Of a DNA stretch of 35,308 nt, positions 24,439 through 32,920 are shown piece after piece. The position numbers were made by a program, and so were the translations under genes. Positions within the stretch are counted from its first letter, which is position 1. Every line of letters begins with the position of its first letter. The notes beneath the pieces were generated by a model. That model was not told where the DNA came from and ran no database searches. It was given only the letters and a program-made list of their open reading frames with translations. This DNA is from Clostridia bacterium (GTDB lineage: Bacteria; Bacillota; Clostridia; Monoglobales; Monoglobaceae): assembly GCA_017503225.1 (NCBI GenBank), contig JAFVTM010000012.1, forward strand, positions 1-35,308. Reading direction: 5' to 3'.

Positions 24439-25221
24439 ATGAAAAACGTAAAAATAAACAGCTTTGAAAGGCTGGATGACCTCCAGACAAAAAACAATTT
24501 AAGGCTCATACAAAACCCAGATTGGTTTTGTTTTGGAGTTGATGCGGTGTTGCTTTCGCATTTTGCATCAAAAACGGTAAAAAAGGGTGCAAATGTCCTT
24601 GATTTATGCACCGGAAATGGAATAGTACCAATCTTAATGTCTGAAAAAACAGATGCCGAAAAGATAGTAGGACTTGAAATTCAGGAAGCGGTTGCCGAGA
24701 TGGCAGAGAGGAGTGTTTCTCTCAATAACCTTGAGGAAAAAGTTTCTATACAGTGTGGTGACCTTAAAAATGCCGAAGAAATTTTTGGCAGAGAGATGTT
24801 TGATAACATAACCTGCAATCCCCCATACAAAGAGGCTACGGGCGGACTCAAAAATTCCAGTGATACTGTGACAATCGCACGGCACGAGGTTATGTGCAAT
24901 CTCCGTGATATAATTGAAGTTTCGGCAAAGTGCTTAAAACCTTATGGGAAGTTGTGTATGGTGCACAGACCTGAAAGGCTTGCGGATATTATTTGTCTGA
25001 TGCGTGAAAACCGGATTGAACCAAAGAGGCTTTGGTTTATACACCCAAAGAAATCAAAAACAGCAAATATCATACTTATAGAGGGCGCAAAGTATGGAAA
25101 ACCAAAACTTTTTTTGGAGCCGCCCCTTTATGTATATGAAGAAAATGGCGAGTGTTCAAAGGAAATAGATGAAATTTATGGCAGAATAAAACTTAGCTGC
25201 AAGGAGGGAAAAAACAAATGA
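24439..25221 (+). CDS. trmN6: tRNA1(Val) (adenine37-N6)-methyltransferase-like protein (YabB/TrmN6)
   Basis: A 260-residue SAM-dependent methyltransferase. The SAM-binding site is VLDLCTGNGIVPILMSE, followed by GLEIQ and the N6-methyladenine motif NPPY at residues 127-130. The opening ERLDDLQTKNNLRLIQNPDWFCFGVDAVLLSHF is typical of the YabB family. It is followed with a four-base overlap by rsmI, as in Bacillus where yabB lies close to rsmI. ATG at 24439 is chosen because AAAAAGGAAAAG precedes it; the open frame further upstream shows no such site and is low-complexity. Confidence 0.9.
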   Translation: MKNVKINSFERLDDLQTKNNLRLIQNPDWFCFGVDAVLLSHFASKTVKKGANVLDLCTGNGIVPILMSEKTDAEKIVGLEIQEAVAEMAERSVSLNNLEEKVSIQCGDLKNAEEIFGREMFDNITCNPPYKEATGGLKNSSDTVTIARHEVMCNLRDIIEVSAKCLKPYGKLCMVHRPERLADIICLMRENRIEPKRLWFIHPKKSKTANIILIEGAKYGKPKLFLEPPLYVYEENGECSKEIDEIYGRIKLSCKEGKNK

Positions 25222-26084
25222 CAGGAACTCTTTATCTTTGTCCAACACCTATTGGAAATCTTGGGGATATTACAATCCGCACCCTTGAAGTACTGAAAAG
25301 TGTGGACCTTATTGCAGCAGAGGATACAAGAAATACATTGAAACTTCTCAACCATTTCGAAATTGATGTTCCGCTCACAAGTTATTATGAGCATAACAAA
25401 GCCAAAAAGGGCGGTGTGCTTATTGAAAAGCTGAGGGATGGACAAAATATCGCGGTGGTTTCTGATGCGGGGATGCCTGGAATTTCGGATCCGGGTGAAG
25501 ATTTGGTTAAAAAATGCATTGAAGAGGGGATAACAGTTGTGCCTCTTCCCGGTGCATCTGCATTCACTTGCGCTTTGGTTGGTTCAGGGCTGCCTGCGGG
25601 GCGGTTTTCCTTTGAGGGGTTTCTCACTATGAATAAGCGTAACAGAAAAATTCACCTTGATGAAGTTAAGAACGATACACGTACTCTTATATTTTATGAA
25701 GCACCGCACAAGCTTGTGTCCACTCTTTCTGATATGCTGGAGGTTTTTGGTGATCGCGAAATTGTTCTTGCAAGGGAGCTGACGAAAAAGTTTGAGGAGT
25801 TTTTCCGTACCACAATCAAAGGGGCACTCGAACATTATGAAGAAAATCCGCCAAAGGGTGAGTTTGTACTTATTATAAATGGAAAGAATAAGGATGAACT
25901 TAGTGAAGAACTTAAAAAAGAACTGCCAAGCCCCGAAGAACTCCTTAAAAAATATATGAGCGAGGGTGTTCGTGGAAAAGATGCGGTGAACCGCGTTGCC
26001 GAGGAGCTTGGGCTTCCGAAACGTGAGGTTTATGATTTGCATCTTCAATTGAAAAAAGAAACAAAAAAGGAGGAATCCTTATGA
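25218..26084 (+). CDS. rsmI: RsmI, 16S rRNA (cytidine1402-2'-O)-methyltransferase
   Basis: A 288-residue SAM-dependent enzyme of the tetrapyrrole methylase fold. The start GTLYLCPTPIGNLGDITIRTLEVL, AAEDTRNTLKLLNHF, ISDPGEDLVKKC, PLPGASAFTCALVGSGLP, FEGFL and IFYEAPHKL are all RsmI signatures. It adds a 2'-O-methyl group to C1402 in the ribosomal decoding centre. Its start overlaps the trmN6 stop (ATGA) and its stop overlaps the next start in the same way, so it is embedded in a single operon with the two-component pair. Confidence 0.96.
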   Translation: MTGTLYLCPTPIGNLGDITIRTLEVLKSVDLIAAEDTRNTLKLLNHFEIDVPLTSYYEHNKAKKGGVLIEKLRDGQNIAVVSDAGMPGISDPGEDLVKKCIEEGITVVPLPGASAFTCALVGSGLPAGRFSFEGFLTMNKRNRKIHLDEVKNDTRTLIFYEAPHKLVSTLSDMLEVFGDREIVLARELTKKFEEFFRTTIKGALEHYEENPPKGEFVLIINGKNKDELSEELKKELPSPEELLKKYMSEGVRGKDAVNRVAEELGLPKREVYDLHLQLKKETKKEESL

Positions 26085-26776
26085 AAAACCGAGTTCTGAT
26101 TGTAGATGACGAAAAAAACATATGTGAGCTTATTCGCCTTTATGTAGAAAAAGAGGGATTTGAAACTTTGACTGCCTATGACGGCGGGGAGGCGGTTAAA
26201 AAGTTCCGCGAGGGTTCACCTGACATAGTTCTTCTTGATATTATGCTACCCCAAAAAGATGGCTGGCAGGTTTGTCGTGAAATCCGCAGTGAGTCGGATG
26301 TTCCCATAATTATGCTCACCGCCAAAGGTGAGGTTTTTGACAAGGTTCTGGGCCTTGAACTTGGGGCTGATGATTATATGGTAAAGCCCTTTGAACCCCA
26401 AGAGCTTGTGGCAAGAATAAAGGCGGTTCTCAGACGAAGCGGGAAAAGTGATGAAAAGGATAATGGCCAGGAAATAACTTTTACCGGGCTTACTATCAAC
26501 CGTGATACCTATGAAACCCAATTGAACGGAAAAATTGTTGAAATGCCACCCAAGGAATTTGAGCTTTTATATTTTCTGGCAGAGCACAAAAACAAGGTTT
26601 TCACCCGTGACCAGCTCCTCAATGAAATTTGGGGTTATGAATTTTTTGGGGATTCAAGGACAATTGATGTTCATATAAAAAGAATACGCGAAAAGATTGA
26701 AACAGAAGAAACAGAGGGTCTTCCATGGCAGCTGAAGACAATCTGGGGTGTAGGTTATAAATTTGAGGTTAAGTAA
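26081..26776 (+). CDS. OmpR/PhoB-type response regulator of a two-component pair
   Basis: A 231-residue response regulator. The receiver domain has Asp9/Asp10, phosphoacceptor Asp53 (IVLLDIMLP) and the KPF lysine; the C-terminal winged helix contains MPPKEFELLYFLAEHKNKVFTRDQLLNEIWGYEFFGDSRTIDVHIKRIREKI. AAAGGAGG lies upstream of ATG within the end of rsmI. The cognate kinase gene starts 21 bases later and HtrA follows, so an envelope-stress role (CssRS-like or WalRK-like) is likely but not certain. Confidence 0.9.
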   Translation: MKNRVLIVDDEKNICELIRLYVEKEGFETLTAYDGGEAVKKFREGSPDIVLLDIMLPQKDGWQVCREIRSESDVPIIMLTAKGEVFDKVLGLELGADDYMVKPFEPQELVARIKAVLRRSGKSDEKDNGQEITFTGLTINRDTYETQLNGKIVEMPPKEFELLYFLAEHKNKVFTRDQLLNEIWGYEFFGDSRTIDVHIKRIREKIETEETEGLPWQLKTIWGVGYKFEVK

Positions 26777-26797
26777 TAGCAATCCAGGGTGAAATTT

Positions 26798-28222
26798 ATG
26801 AAAAAAACAGTATTTTTTAAACTCTTTTTTAATAATGTAATAATTATAATAATAAGCACTATGATAATTGCTATGGCAGGTTACATTCTGATTTCCCGTA
26901 CTGTTTATCGTGAGAGGGTTGAAACTCTTAAGGGGAACGCAACCGCTATTTCAGGCTTTATAAACAGCGGTGTAACTCCTGAGCGTCTTGAAAGCTTTAT
27001 ATACGGCTTTTCACACAGTACAGGGAATGATATAATTATTATAGACAACAAAGGAAAGGTGCTTATGGTATCAACTGTCGGGGATTTTTATAATTCCAAT
27101 ACCGACAGCATTGATATGGAATTTTGTAAAGAGGTACTGAGCGGCGGAGACAATATAGAAAGAGGAACATTGGGCGGAGTTTATAAAAGCGAGATGTTTA
27201 CTCTGCAGATACCCGTCATGTCGCCTATGCCCCGTCGTGTTGTAGGGGCAATCTTTATCAGTGCGCCATCTCCCACTATGATAAAAATGCAGCTTTATCT
27301 TTACAGAGCTTTGGGAATGGCTATTATATGCGCTCTGCTTTTGTCACTTATTATATCTTATGCTCTGTCCAGAAAGATTTCAAAACCAATAAAGGATATG
27401 GGAAAGGTAGTTAAAAAATTTGCCAAAGGCGATTTTTCAAGCCGAGTAGAAAATGGCAAAAAGGGATATAATATAACAGAAATAGAAGAGCTTGCAGACT
27501 CATTTAACGATATGGCGTTCAGTCTTGAAAAAGCCGAGGATATCCGAAATAATTTTATTTCGGATGTTTCTCACGAACTGAGGACCCCTATGACCACAAT
27601 AGGCGGATTTGTGGACGGAATACTTGACGGAACAATTCCACCTGAACGGCAAAACGACTATCTTGTGATAGTAAAAGACGAAGTTTCAAGACTTTCGTCG
27701 CTGGTAAATTCGTTTTTGGACGTTACCAGGAGAGACTCGGGGAGACATCCCCTTGAATTCAGTAATTTTGACATAAACGAAATAATCCGTCGGATGATGA
27801 TAAATTTCGAAAACAAAATCTCAGAAAAAGAAATTTTTGTGGATATTGATTTTGAGGAAGAGCAGTGCTTTGTCAGGGCGGACTTGGGCGAAATAAAAAG
27901 GGTGCTTACAAACCTCATAGAAAATGCAATAAAGTTTACAAACAGACAGGGAACAATCAAGATTTCCGTAAAGAGCAAACAGCAGGGGGCGGAGATTTCT
28001 GTGTACAACACCGGCTGTGGTATTGCAGAAAATGACAGAAAGCTGATTTTTGAACGATTTTACAAGGTGGATAAGTCCCGTTCTTTAAATCGTGAGGGCA
28101 CGGGCATTGGACTTTATATAGTTAAGGAAATAATCAACCGCCACGGAAAAAATATTGAAGTCAAAAGCCGCGAAAACGAATATGCGGAATTTATCTTCAC
28201 TCTGGATAAGGCTAAGAACTAA
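26798..28222 (+). CDS. membrane sensor histidine kinase
   Basis: A 474-residue kinase. Two membrane segments (about residues 8-30 and 166-190) flank an extracellular sensor part of some 135 residues with no recognised fold. HAMP (about 190-245), HisKA with His259 in ISDVSHELRTPMTT, and the ATPase domain with NLIENAIKFT, CGIAENDRKLIFERFYKVDKSRS and GTGIGLYIVKEI follow. ATG at 26798 has AGGGTGA five bases upstream and is preferred over the in-frame GTG at 26789. It is transcribed with the preceding response regulator. Confidence 0.93.
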   Translation: MKKTVFFKLFFNNVIIIIISTMIIAMAGYILISRTVYRERVETLKGNATAISGFINSGVTPERLESFIYGFSHSTGNDIIIIDNKGKVLMVSTVGDFYNSNTDSIDMEFCKEVLSGGDNIERGTLGGVYKSEMFTLQIPVMSPMPRRVVGAIFISAPSPTMIKMQLYLYRALGMAIICALLLSLIISYALSRKISKPIKDMGKVVKKFAKGDFSSRVENGKKGYNITEIEELADSFNDMAFSLEKAEDIRNNFISDVSHELRTPMTTIGGFVDGILDGTIPPERQNDYLVIVKDEVSRLSSLVNSFLDVTRRDSGRHPLEFSNFDINEIIRRMMINFENKISEKEIFVDIDFEEEQCFVRADLGEIKRVLTNLIENAIKFTNRQGTIKISVKSKQQGAEISVYNTGCGIAENDRKLIFERFYKVDKSRSLNREGTGIGLYIVKEIINRHGKNIEVKSRENEYAEFIFTLDKAKN

Positions 28223-28308
28223 ATTTGATTATTTTTAAAATATTATTCATAAAATTTTAATAATTGGATGATATATTGAAAATATAAATAGCAAGGAGGA
28301 ATTTTTCT

Positions 28309-29640
28309 ATGAATGAATTCGAAGAAAAGAATTATAATGAAGAATTTGATTATAACAAAGTTCATGAAGGGGAATTGCTTCAGAATTCAGAGCATTCTGG
28401 GCAGAAAAATGTCTGGTATGCGGATGATTTTCAGCCTATTGCAGAAAACAATGCTTTGGCGGTGAGTGAAAAGCCAAAAGCACGCGCTGAAAAAACAAAA
28501 GGCATCAGGAAGTATGTTGCGATTATTGTTGCGGCGGCTGTTGTGAATGTCGCAGCTCTTGGCGGTTTTTTTGCGGCGGGCTATGGGTTTGGCTCAGGAA
28601 AGCTTGATTTTTCAGGAAAGTCAAATGTCCTTGCTCAGCTTGGACAGTCACCTGCAGAAAGCAATACTCCAAATGCAAAGCCAGCGGTGAATTTGGGTGA
28701 AGAACTTTCTACCGTTGAAATTTCCAAAAAGGTAGGACCTGCTGTGGTAGGTATTACAAGCACCATTCAGAGCATGATGAGCATTTTCAATACGGCTACT
28801 GTTTCAGAGGGTACAGGCTCGGGCATCATAATCAGCAGTGACGGATATATTGTTACCAACAATCACGTTATTGATGGGGCGTCTTCGGTAAAGGTTACGC
28901 TGAATACAGGCGGCGAATATGAAGCAAAAATCATCGGCACAGACAGCAAGACAGACCTTGCTGTGCTGAAAATAAATCCTGATGAAAAGCTTACGGTTGC
29001 AGAGCTTGGTGATTCTTCGGCTATTGAGGTTGGAGAGCGTGCGGTTGCGATTGGAAACCCTCTTGGTATGGAGTTTTTTGGAAGCACAACTCAGGGTATA
29101 ATCAGTGCAATAAACAGAAAGATAACGGTTGATAACCGTACGCTTAGCGTTATACAGACAGACGCCGCAATAAACGAAGGAAATTCGGGCGGTGCCTTGG
29201 TGAATGCATACGGTCAGGTAATCGGCATAAATGCGGTTAAAATTTCATCTTCAACTGTTGAGGGTATGGGTTTTGCCATTCCGATTTCAGAGGCAAAACC
29301 GGTGCTTGAGGACTTGATAAAGTACGGTTATGTTAAGGGAAGACCTGTTATAGGCATTTCAAGCCGTGACGTCACCGAATATATGGCAAACCGTCAGGGC
29401 TGGCCCGTTGGTGTTCAGGTAATGGCAGCGCAGGTTGGCAGCGGTGCTGAAATTGCAGGACTTGACCAGGGTGATATCATCACAAAAGCCGACGGCAAAG
29501 CGGTTAGGACCACAGATGAACTCAACAAAATAAAGGATTCACACAAACCGGGTGAGGTGCTTAAACTCGAGGTGTGGAAATATGAAACGGGACTTACCAA
29601 ATCGGTATCAGTAAAGCTTACCGAGGAAAGACCAAATTAA
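28309..29640 (+). CDS. htrA: HtrA/DegP-type serine protease with PDZ domain
   Basis: A 443-residue membrane-anchored protease. Residues 1-65 are acidic and cytoplasmic, a membrane segment lies at about 68-96, and the trypsin-like domain holds the triad His186 (TNNHVIDG), Asp216 (SKTDLAVL) and Ser293 (NEGNSGGAL). One PDZ domain occupies about 345-435 (AAQVGSGAEIAGLDQGDIITKADGKAV). It degrades misfolded proteins outside the membrane. AAGGAGG precedes ATG. Placement after a two-component pair suggests control by it. The 86-base gap before it is too A+T-rich to choose promoter boxes safely. Confidence 0.95.
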   Translation: MNEFEEKNYNEEFDYNKVHEGELLQNSEHSGQKNVWYADDFQPIAENNALAVSEKPKARAEKTKGIRKYVAIIVAAAVVNVAALGGFFAAGYGFGSGKLDFSGKSNVLAQLGQSPAESNTPNAKPAVNLGEELSTVEISKKVGPAVVGITSTIQSMMSIFNTATVSEGTGSGIIISSDGYIVTNNHVIDGASSVKVTLNTGGEYEAKIIGTDSKTDLAVLKINPDEKLTVAELGDSSAIEVGERAVAIGNPLGMEFFGSTTQGIISAINRKITVDNRTLSVIQTDAAINEGNSGGALVNAYGQVIGINAVKISSSTVEGMGFAIPISEAKPVLEDLIKYGYVKGRPVIGISSRDVTEYMANRQGWPVGVQVMAAQVGSGAEIAGLDQGDIITKADGKAVRTTDELNKIKDSHKPGEVLKLEVWKYETGLTKSVSVKLTEERPN

Positions 29641-29656
29641 ATTATATACAAAATAC

Positions 29657-29690
29657 TTTAGCGGAGAAACAATTTCTCCGCTAAATTTTT
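29657..29690 (+). terminator. terminator of htrA
   Basis: A perfect 13-base stem (TTTAGCGGAGAAA, 29657-29669, with TTTCTCCGCTAAA, 29673-29685), loop CAA, followed by five T. Confidence 0.93.
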
Positions 29691-29719
29691 GGGAAATTGT
29701 GGATTTTGACATCTGGATG

Positions 29720-29728
29720 TGATATAAT
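29720..29728 (+). promoter_or_regulatory. extended -10 promoter of the TRIC gene
   Basis: TGATATAAT is a full extended -10 element (TG-N-TATAAT) about 40 bases before the start codon. A TTGACA at 29715 region lies too close to serve as -35. Confidence 0.5.
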
Positions 29729-29767
29729 GAACGAGATTCAGTTTGATTTTAGAATAGGAGGATATAA

Positions 29768-30424
29768 ATGAGTGAGATTATAAAAGTGCTTGAAATAATC
29801 GGAACTATTGCCTTTGCTGTATCCGGAGCATTGATTGCTATCAATGCCGGGCTTGACATATTCGGGGTGGCGTTTGTAGGTTGCATAACAGCCTTTGGCG
29901 GCGGTATAATGAGAGATATTCTTCTTGGAATAACTCCCCCAGCTATTTTTTCGAACTTGTGGATGTTATATATTGCGATTTTTACGGCAATTATAATTTT
30001 TGTATTTTCCTACATAAAGAGAAACAAATTCGTGATATTGAAGAAGAAAACGGAACAGATTAACAATCTTTTTGATGCAATCGGACTTGCGGCATTTACG
30101 GTAATCGGTGCTGAAATAGCTTGCATAAACGGTTTTGATGACAATTGCTTTGTTGTGACAATAATTGCTATGTTTACCGGTGTCGGCGGAGGTATTTTCA
30201 GGGACATTCTGATTGATACAAAGCCTTACGTTTTTATAAAACACATATATGCCCTGGCGTCAATAGCAGGAAGCGTGGCATATTTTTTGATAAGGAAATA
30301 CGTGGGCGACATCACAATTGGCTCCATAGTTTCAATGTTTTTGGTGGTGGCTATAAGAATTCTGGCAACAAGATATTGCTGGAACTTGCCAAAAGTAGAA
30401 ATAAGTGAAAATGCAGAAAAATGA
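29768..30424 (+). CDS. TRIC/UPF0126-family cation channel (YadS/YicG-like)
   Basis: A 218-residue membrane protein made of two related halves, each with the motif GGG-x-x-RD: ITAFGGGIMRDILLGITPPAIF near residue 40 and FTGVGGGIFRDILIDTKPY near 140. About seven hydrophobic segments are visible. Family members are trimeric cation channels of the prokaryotic TRIC group. AGGAGG precedes ATG. The length is normal. No operon partner is clear, since the next gene appears to have its own promoter. Confidence 0.9.
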   Translation: MSEIIKVLEIIGTIAFAVSGALIAINAGLDIFGVAFVGCITAFGGGIMRDILLGITPPAIFSNLWMLYIAIFTAIIIFVFSYIKRNKFVILKKKTEQINNLFDAIGLAAFTVIGAEIACINGFDDNCFVVTIIAMFTGVGGGIFRDILIDTKPYVFIKHIYALASIAGSVAYFLIRKYVGDITIGSIVSMFLVVAIRILATRYCWNLPKVEISENAEK

Positions 30425-30429
30425 TTTTT

Positions 30430-30478
30430 TTGAGCCTGACTTGATACGAGGTTATAAAGATTGTCGAAAATTGGCGAA
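30430..30478 (+). promoter_or_regulatory. promoter with tandem Spo0A-type boxes before the orphan gene
   Basis: TTGAGC (30430-30435), 17 bases, TATAAA (30453-30458). Directly after the -10 lie TTGTCGAA (30461-30468) and TTGGCGAA (30471-30478), two 0A-like boxes in the same direction at 10-base spacing, covering the predicted start of transcription. The spacing is that of the abrB operator repressed by Spo0A in Bacillus. Confidence 0.55.
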
Positions 30479-30490
30479 AAGGGTGATTTG

Positions 30491-30985
30491 ATGAAAAAGA
30501 AATATTTAATTATCATAGCAGTGGTTTTACTTATACTTTTTCTTATAGTAGTATCAATAAATTGCTTGTTGACAAAACTTTTTGAAAATCCAGTTATAGC
30601 AAGTTTGCCTAGATATGAAAATTCGGATTGCTATTATAGTGATGGCTTCCAAGACTATACAAATTACTGTAAATATTATTTTTCTAATAATGATACTATT
30701 ATAGAAATCTTAAAGGAAAATAAATATTTTAAACCATTAACTCAAGAAGATGTAGAAGAAGTAAAAAGTTATTTTGAAAACTTTAAGGGTTGGGTTGAAT
30801 ACGAAGAATATGAAGATAAATATGATTTTAGATATGACAGTGTTGACACATCAGACTATTTTTATATAGAAAATAAAGATAATTGCGAGAAATATAAAAT
30901 TTATCCTGATAAGTATGCGGCGTATAATGTTTATTTCTTTGATGTTCAAACCAAAATGTTATATTTCATACATAGCAACATATGA
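30491..30985 (+). CDS. A+T-rich orphan membrane-anchored protein, function unknown
   Basis: A 164-residue protein not recognised as any family. Residues 2-28 form a hydrophobic anchor (KKKYLIIIAVVLLILFLIVVSIN) after three lysines; a Cys follows but the surrounding residues do not form a lipobox. The outside part is acidic and rich in Tyr, Asp, Asn and Glu. Over 30661-30900 the G+C is about 22 percent by hand count, against roughly 45 percent in a sample of the next gene, so recent acquisition is likely. ATG at 30491 follows AAAGGGTG. Two Spo0A-type boxes lie in the promoter. Confidence 0.7.
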   Translation: MKKKYLIIIAVVLLILFLIVVSINCLLTKLFENPVIASLPRYENSDCYYSDGFQDYTNYCKYYFSNNDTIIEILKENKYFKPLTQEDVEEVKSYFENFKGWVEYEEYEDKYDFRYDSVDTSDYFYIENKDNCEKYKIYPDKYAAYNVYFFDVQTKMLYFIHSNI

Positions 30986-31025
30986 TTTTTAGTCATAACT
31001 TAATATAAGCGACTGCTTAAAAACA

Positions 31026-31077
31026 TTGTCATCCAGATTATACAGTCTTTATATAAAGATTGTCGAATAGTGTCGAA
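31026..31077 (+). promoter_or_regulatory. promoter with tandem Spo0A-type boxes before the LtaS-like gene
   Basis: TTGTCA (31026-31031), 18 bases, TATATA (31050-31055); TATAAA at 31052-31057 is an alternative -10. TTGTCGAA (31060-31067) and TGTCGAA (31071-31077) follow at 10-base spacing, over the predicted start. A 16-base block from 31052 to 31067 is identical to 30453-30468. Confidence 0.6.
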
Positions 31078-31101
31078 ATGAAATTCCAAAGGAGAGATTT
31101 T

Positions 31102-32904
31102 GTGAAAAATATTACCGCTTGGTTTAAAAAGTTTTTTCTGAAGCACAAACAAGGCATAGTGCTATTTCTTTATGTGCTTTTGAATGCTGCGCTGATTTAT
31201 TATTGCATAGAACTTGGAAACAAAAATCCGTTTTTTAATGGTATATTTTATACGGTAATAAACATTCTTTCGGTGTTTGTTATTATGTCGGCGGTATATA
31301 TTTTCGTTGGCAGATGGTGGATTTCGTCTCTTGCGGTATCCATACCTGCTTTGGTTTTGAGCATTGCCAATTATTATACTTTGGTTTTCAGAAATTCTCC
31401 TATATCAACTCAGGATTTACATAATGCAAAGACCGCCATTTCAGTGATGGGGAGTTATAAATTCCCTTTGAACGTGTATGTTATTGCAATAATTGTGTTT
31501 TTTGCTTTGTCAGTTTTGGTTACCCGTGAAATATTAATGCGCGAGAAAAGGCAGGCGCGGTCAATCAAGAAAAGATTGTTACACAGCTGTTTGCTCTTTG
31601 CTTTTGGTGCGGTATTTGTGCATCAGGTATATCTTGCGGAAAATCCAATAAAACCCCGAAACACATTTGTCTGGTCCTGGGAGGATTCATATTATAAATA
31701 TGGCTTTGTGGCAAGCTCGGTTGAAGTATTTCAAAATTCCATAAATATGGTAACAAAGCCCGATGGATATGATGAAGAAAAACTTAAAAAATTAGCATTG
31801 GAAAAGGGAGCCGAAGAAACGGCAAAGAGAACACCTGATATAATTTTCATACTGAATGAGACTTTTTATGATATGAGAGATTTGGTAGATATATCAAAAA
31901 CTCCATCGGCTATGCCTTTTATTGACAGTTTGCCGGATGCCCAAAAGGGAAAGGCGGTGGTTGCAGGTACAGGAGGCGGCACTAACAAGAGCGAGTATGA
32001 ATTTTTGACAAGCAATTCTGTTCAGCTTATGTCGGGAATAACCCCTTTTAACTATCTTTCCTTCGATGATGCCAACAGCATAGTCAGCCACCTTGAATCC
32101 CTGGGTTATTCAAGTTGGGCAGGACATTGTGCTGAAGAACTCAATTATTCAAGAGGAATTGTATATCCAAAGCTTGGTTTTGACAATGTTTTATTCAGAC
32201 CTCAGTTTGGTGAGGTGGGAAAATATGGAGTCAGACCTTATGCAACCGATGAATTCTGCTATGAAAAAATGCTTTCTGACTACGAAAACATGGGCGACGG
32301 ACCGAGGTTTATGTATCTTCTTAGCATACAAAATCACGGCGGTTGGGACATAAACCCCGAGGAAGAGGATATAATAAAGGTAGCCGAAGATTTTGGAAAT
32401 AATACGGATATAATTTCTGAATTTTTGTCCTGCGTATATCTCAGCGACAAAGCGTTTGAAAATCTGACCAAATATTTTGAAAACTCCGACCGTGAGGTAA
32501 TAATCTGTATGGTAGGTGACCACGCTCCGTCTTTTGCTACCGAACTGGTGGAAAACATTGATTTGGAGGCGACGTTCAATTTGAGAACTACACCTTATGT
32601 TGTATGGGCAAATTTTGAACTCCGAAAGGAACTGCCAAAGAATACATCCATTCCGTATATGGCACCTATGGTGCTTGATGTGGCGGATTGTCCCACAACG
32701 CCTTTTTATGATTATATGGCGGATATGCAAAAAACTGTTCCGGTGATTACAGCATTCTCGTTGTATAAGACAGAAAATGGCGAAATACTGAATTACAAAG
32801 ATGAAAACGAATATAAAGATACCATAGACACTTATTTCGGTATGGTTTATAACAATGCAAGCCCTGATGCGAACAGGGTGCAAAAACTGTTCAGGATGCA
32901 TTAA
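31102..32904 (+). CDS. LtaS-type sulfatase: lipoteichoic acid synthase / phosphoglycerol transferase-like
   Basis: A 600-residue protein with five N-terminal membrane segments (within residues 14-190) and an extracellular sulfatase-fold domain. Metal- and catalysis-related residues visible are Glu253 (ILNETFYD), the nucleophile candidate Thr294 (GGGTNKSEYEFLTSNS), and Asp473-His474 in VGDHAPSF. It should polymerise or transfer glycerol phosphate units onto lipid anchors. The start is GTG at 31102, set by AAAGGAGAG five bases upstream; the ATG at 31078 overlaps the regulatory boxes and has no ribosome site. Which LTA-like polymer is made cannot be read. Confidence 0.88.
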   Translation: MKNITAWFKKFFLKHKQGIVLFLYVLLNAALIYYCIELGNKNPFFNGIFYTVINILSVFVIMSAVYIFVGRWWISSLAVSIPALVLSIANYYTLVFRNSPISTQDLHNAKTAISVMGSYKFPLNVYVIAIIVFFALSVLVTREILMREKRQARSIKKRLLHSCLLFAFGAVFVHQVYLAENPIKPRNTFVWSWEDSYYKYGFVASSVEVFQNSINMVTKPDGYDEEKLKKLALEKGAEETAKRTPDIIFILNETFYDMRDLVDISKTPSAMPFIDSLPDAQKGKAVVAGTGGGTNKSEYEFLTSNSVQLMSGITPFNYLSFDDANSIVSHLESLGYSSWAGHCAEELNYSRGIVYPKLGFDNVLFRPQFGEVGKYGVRPYATDEFCYEKMLSDYENMGDGPRFMYLLSIQNHGGWDINPEEEDIIKVAEDFGNNTDIISEFLSCVYLSDKAFENLTKYFENSDREVIICMVGDHAPSFATELVENIDLEATFNLRTTPYVVWANFELRKELPKNTSIPYMAPMVLDVADCPTTPFYDYMADMQKTVPVITAFSLYKTENGEILNYKDENEYKDTIDTYFGMVYNNASPDANRVQKLFRMH

Positions 32905-32920
32905 GAAAAGAGGAAGACTT

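Noticed and set aside
29714-29728. TTGACA close to TATAAT as a standard promoter before the TRIC gene
   Set aside because: The gap is only about 11 bases, too short for a sigma-A promoter; the extended -10 alone is kept.
32191-32901. A 236-codon open frame on the minus strand inside the LtaS-like gene
   Set aside because: It is antisense to a well-supported gene, has cysteine- and histidine-rich, low-sense composition and no ribosome site.
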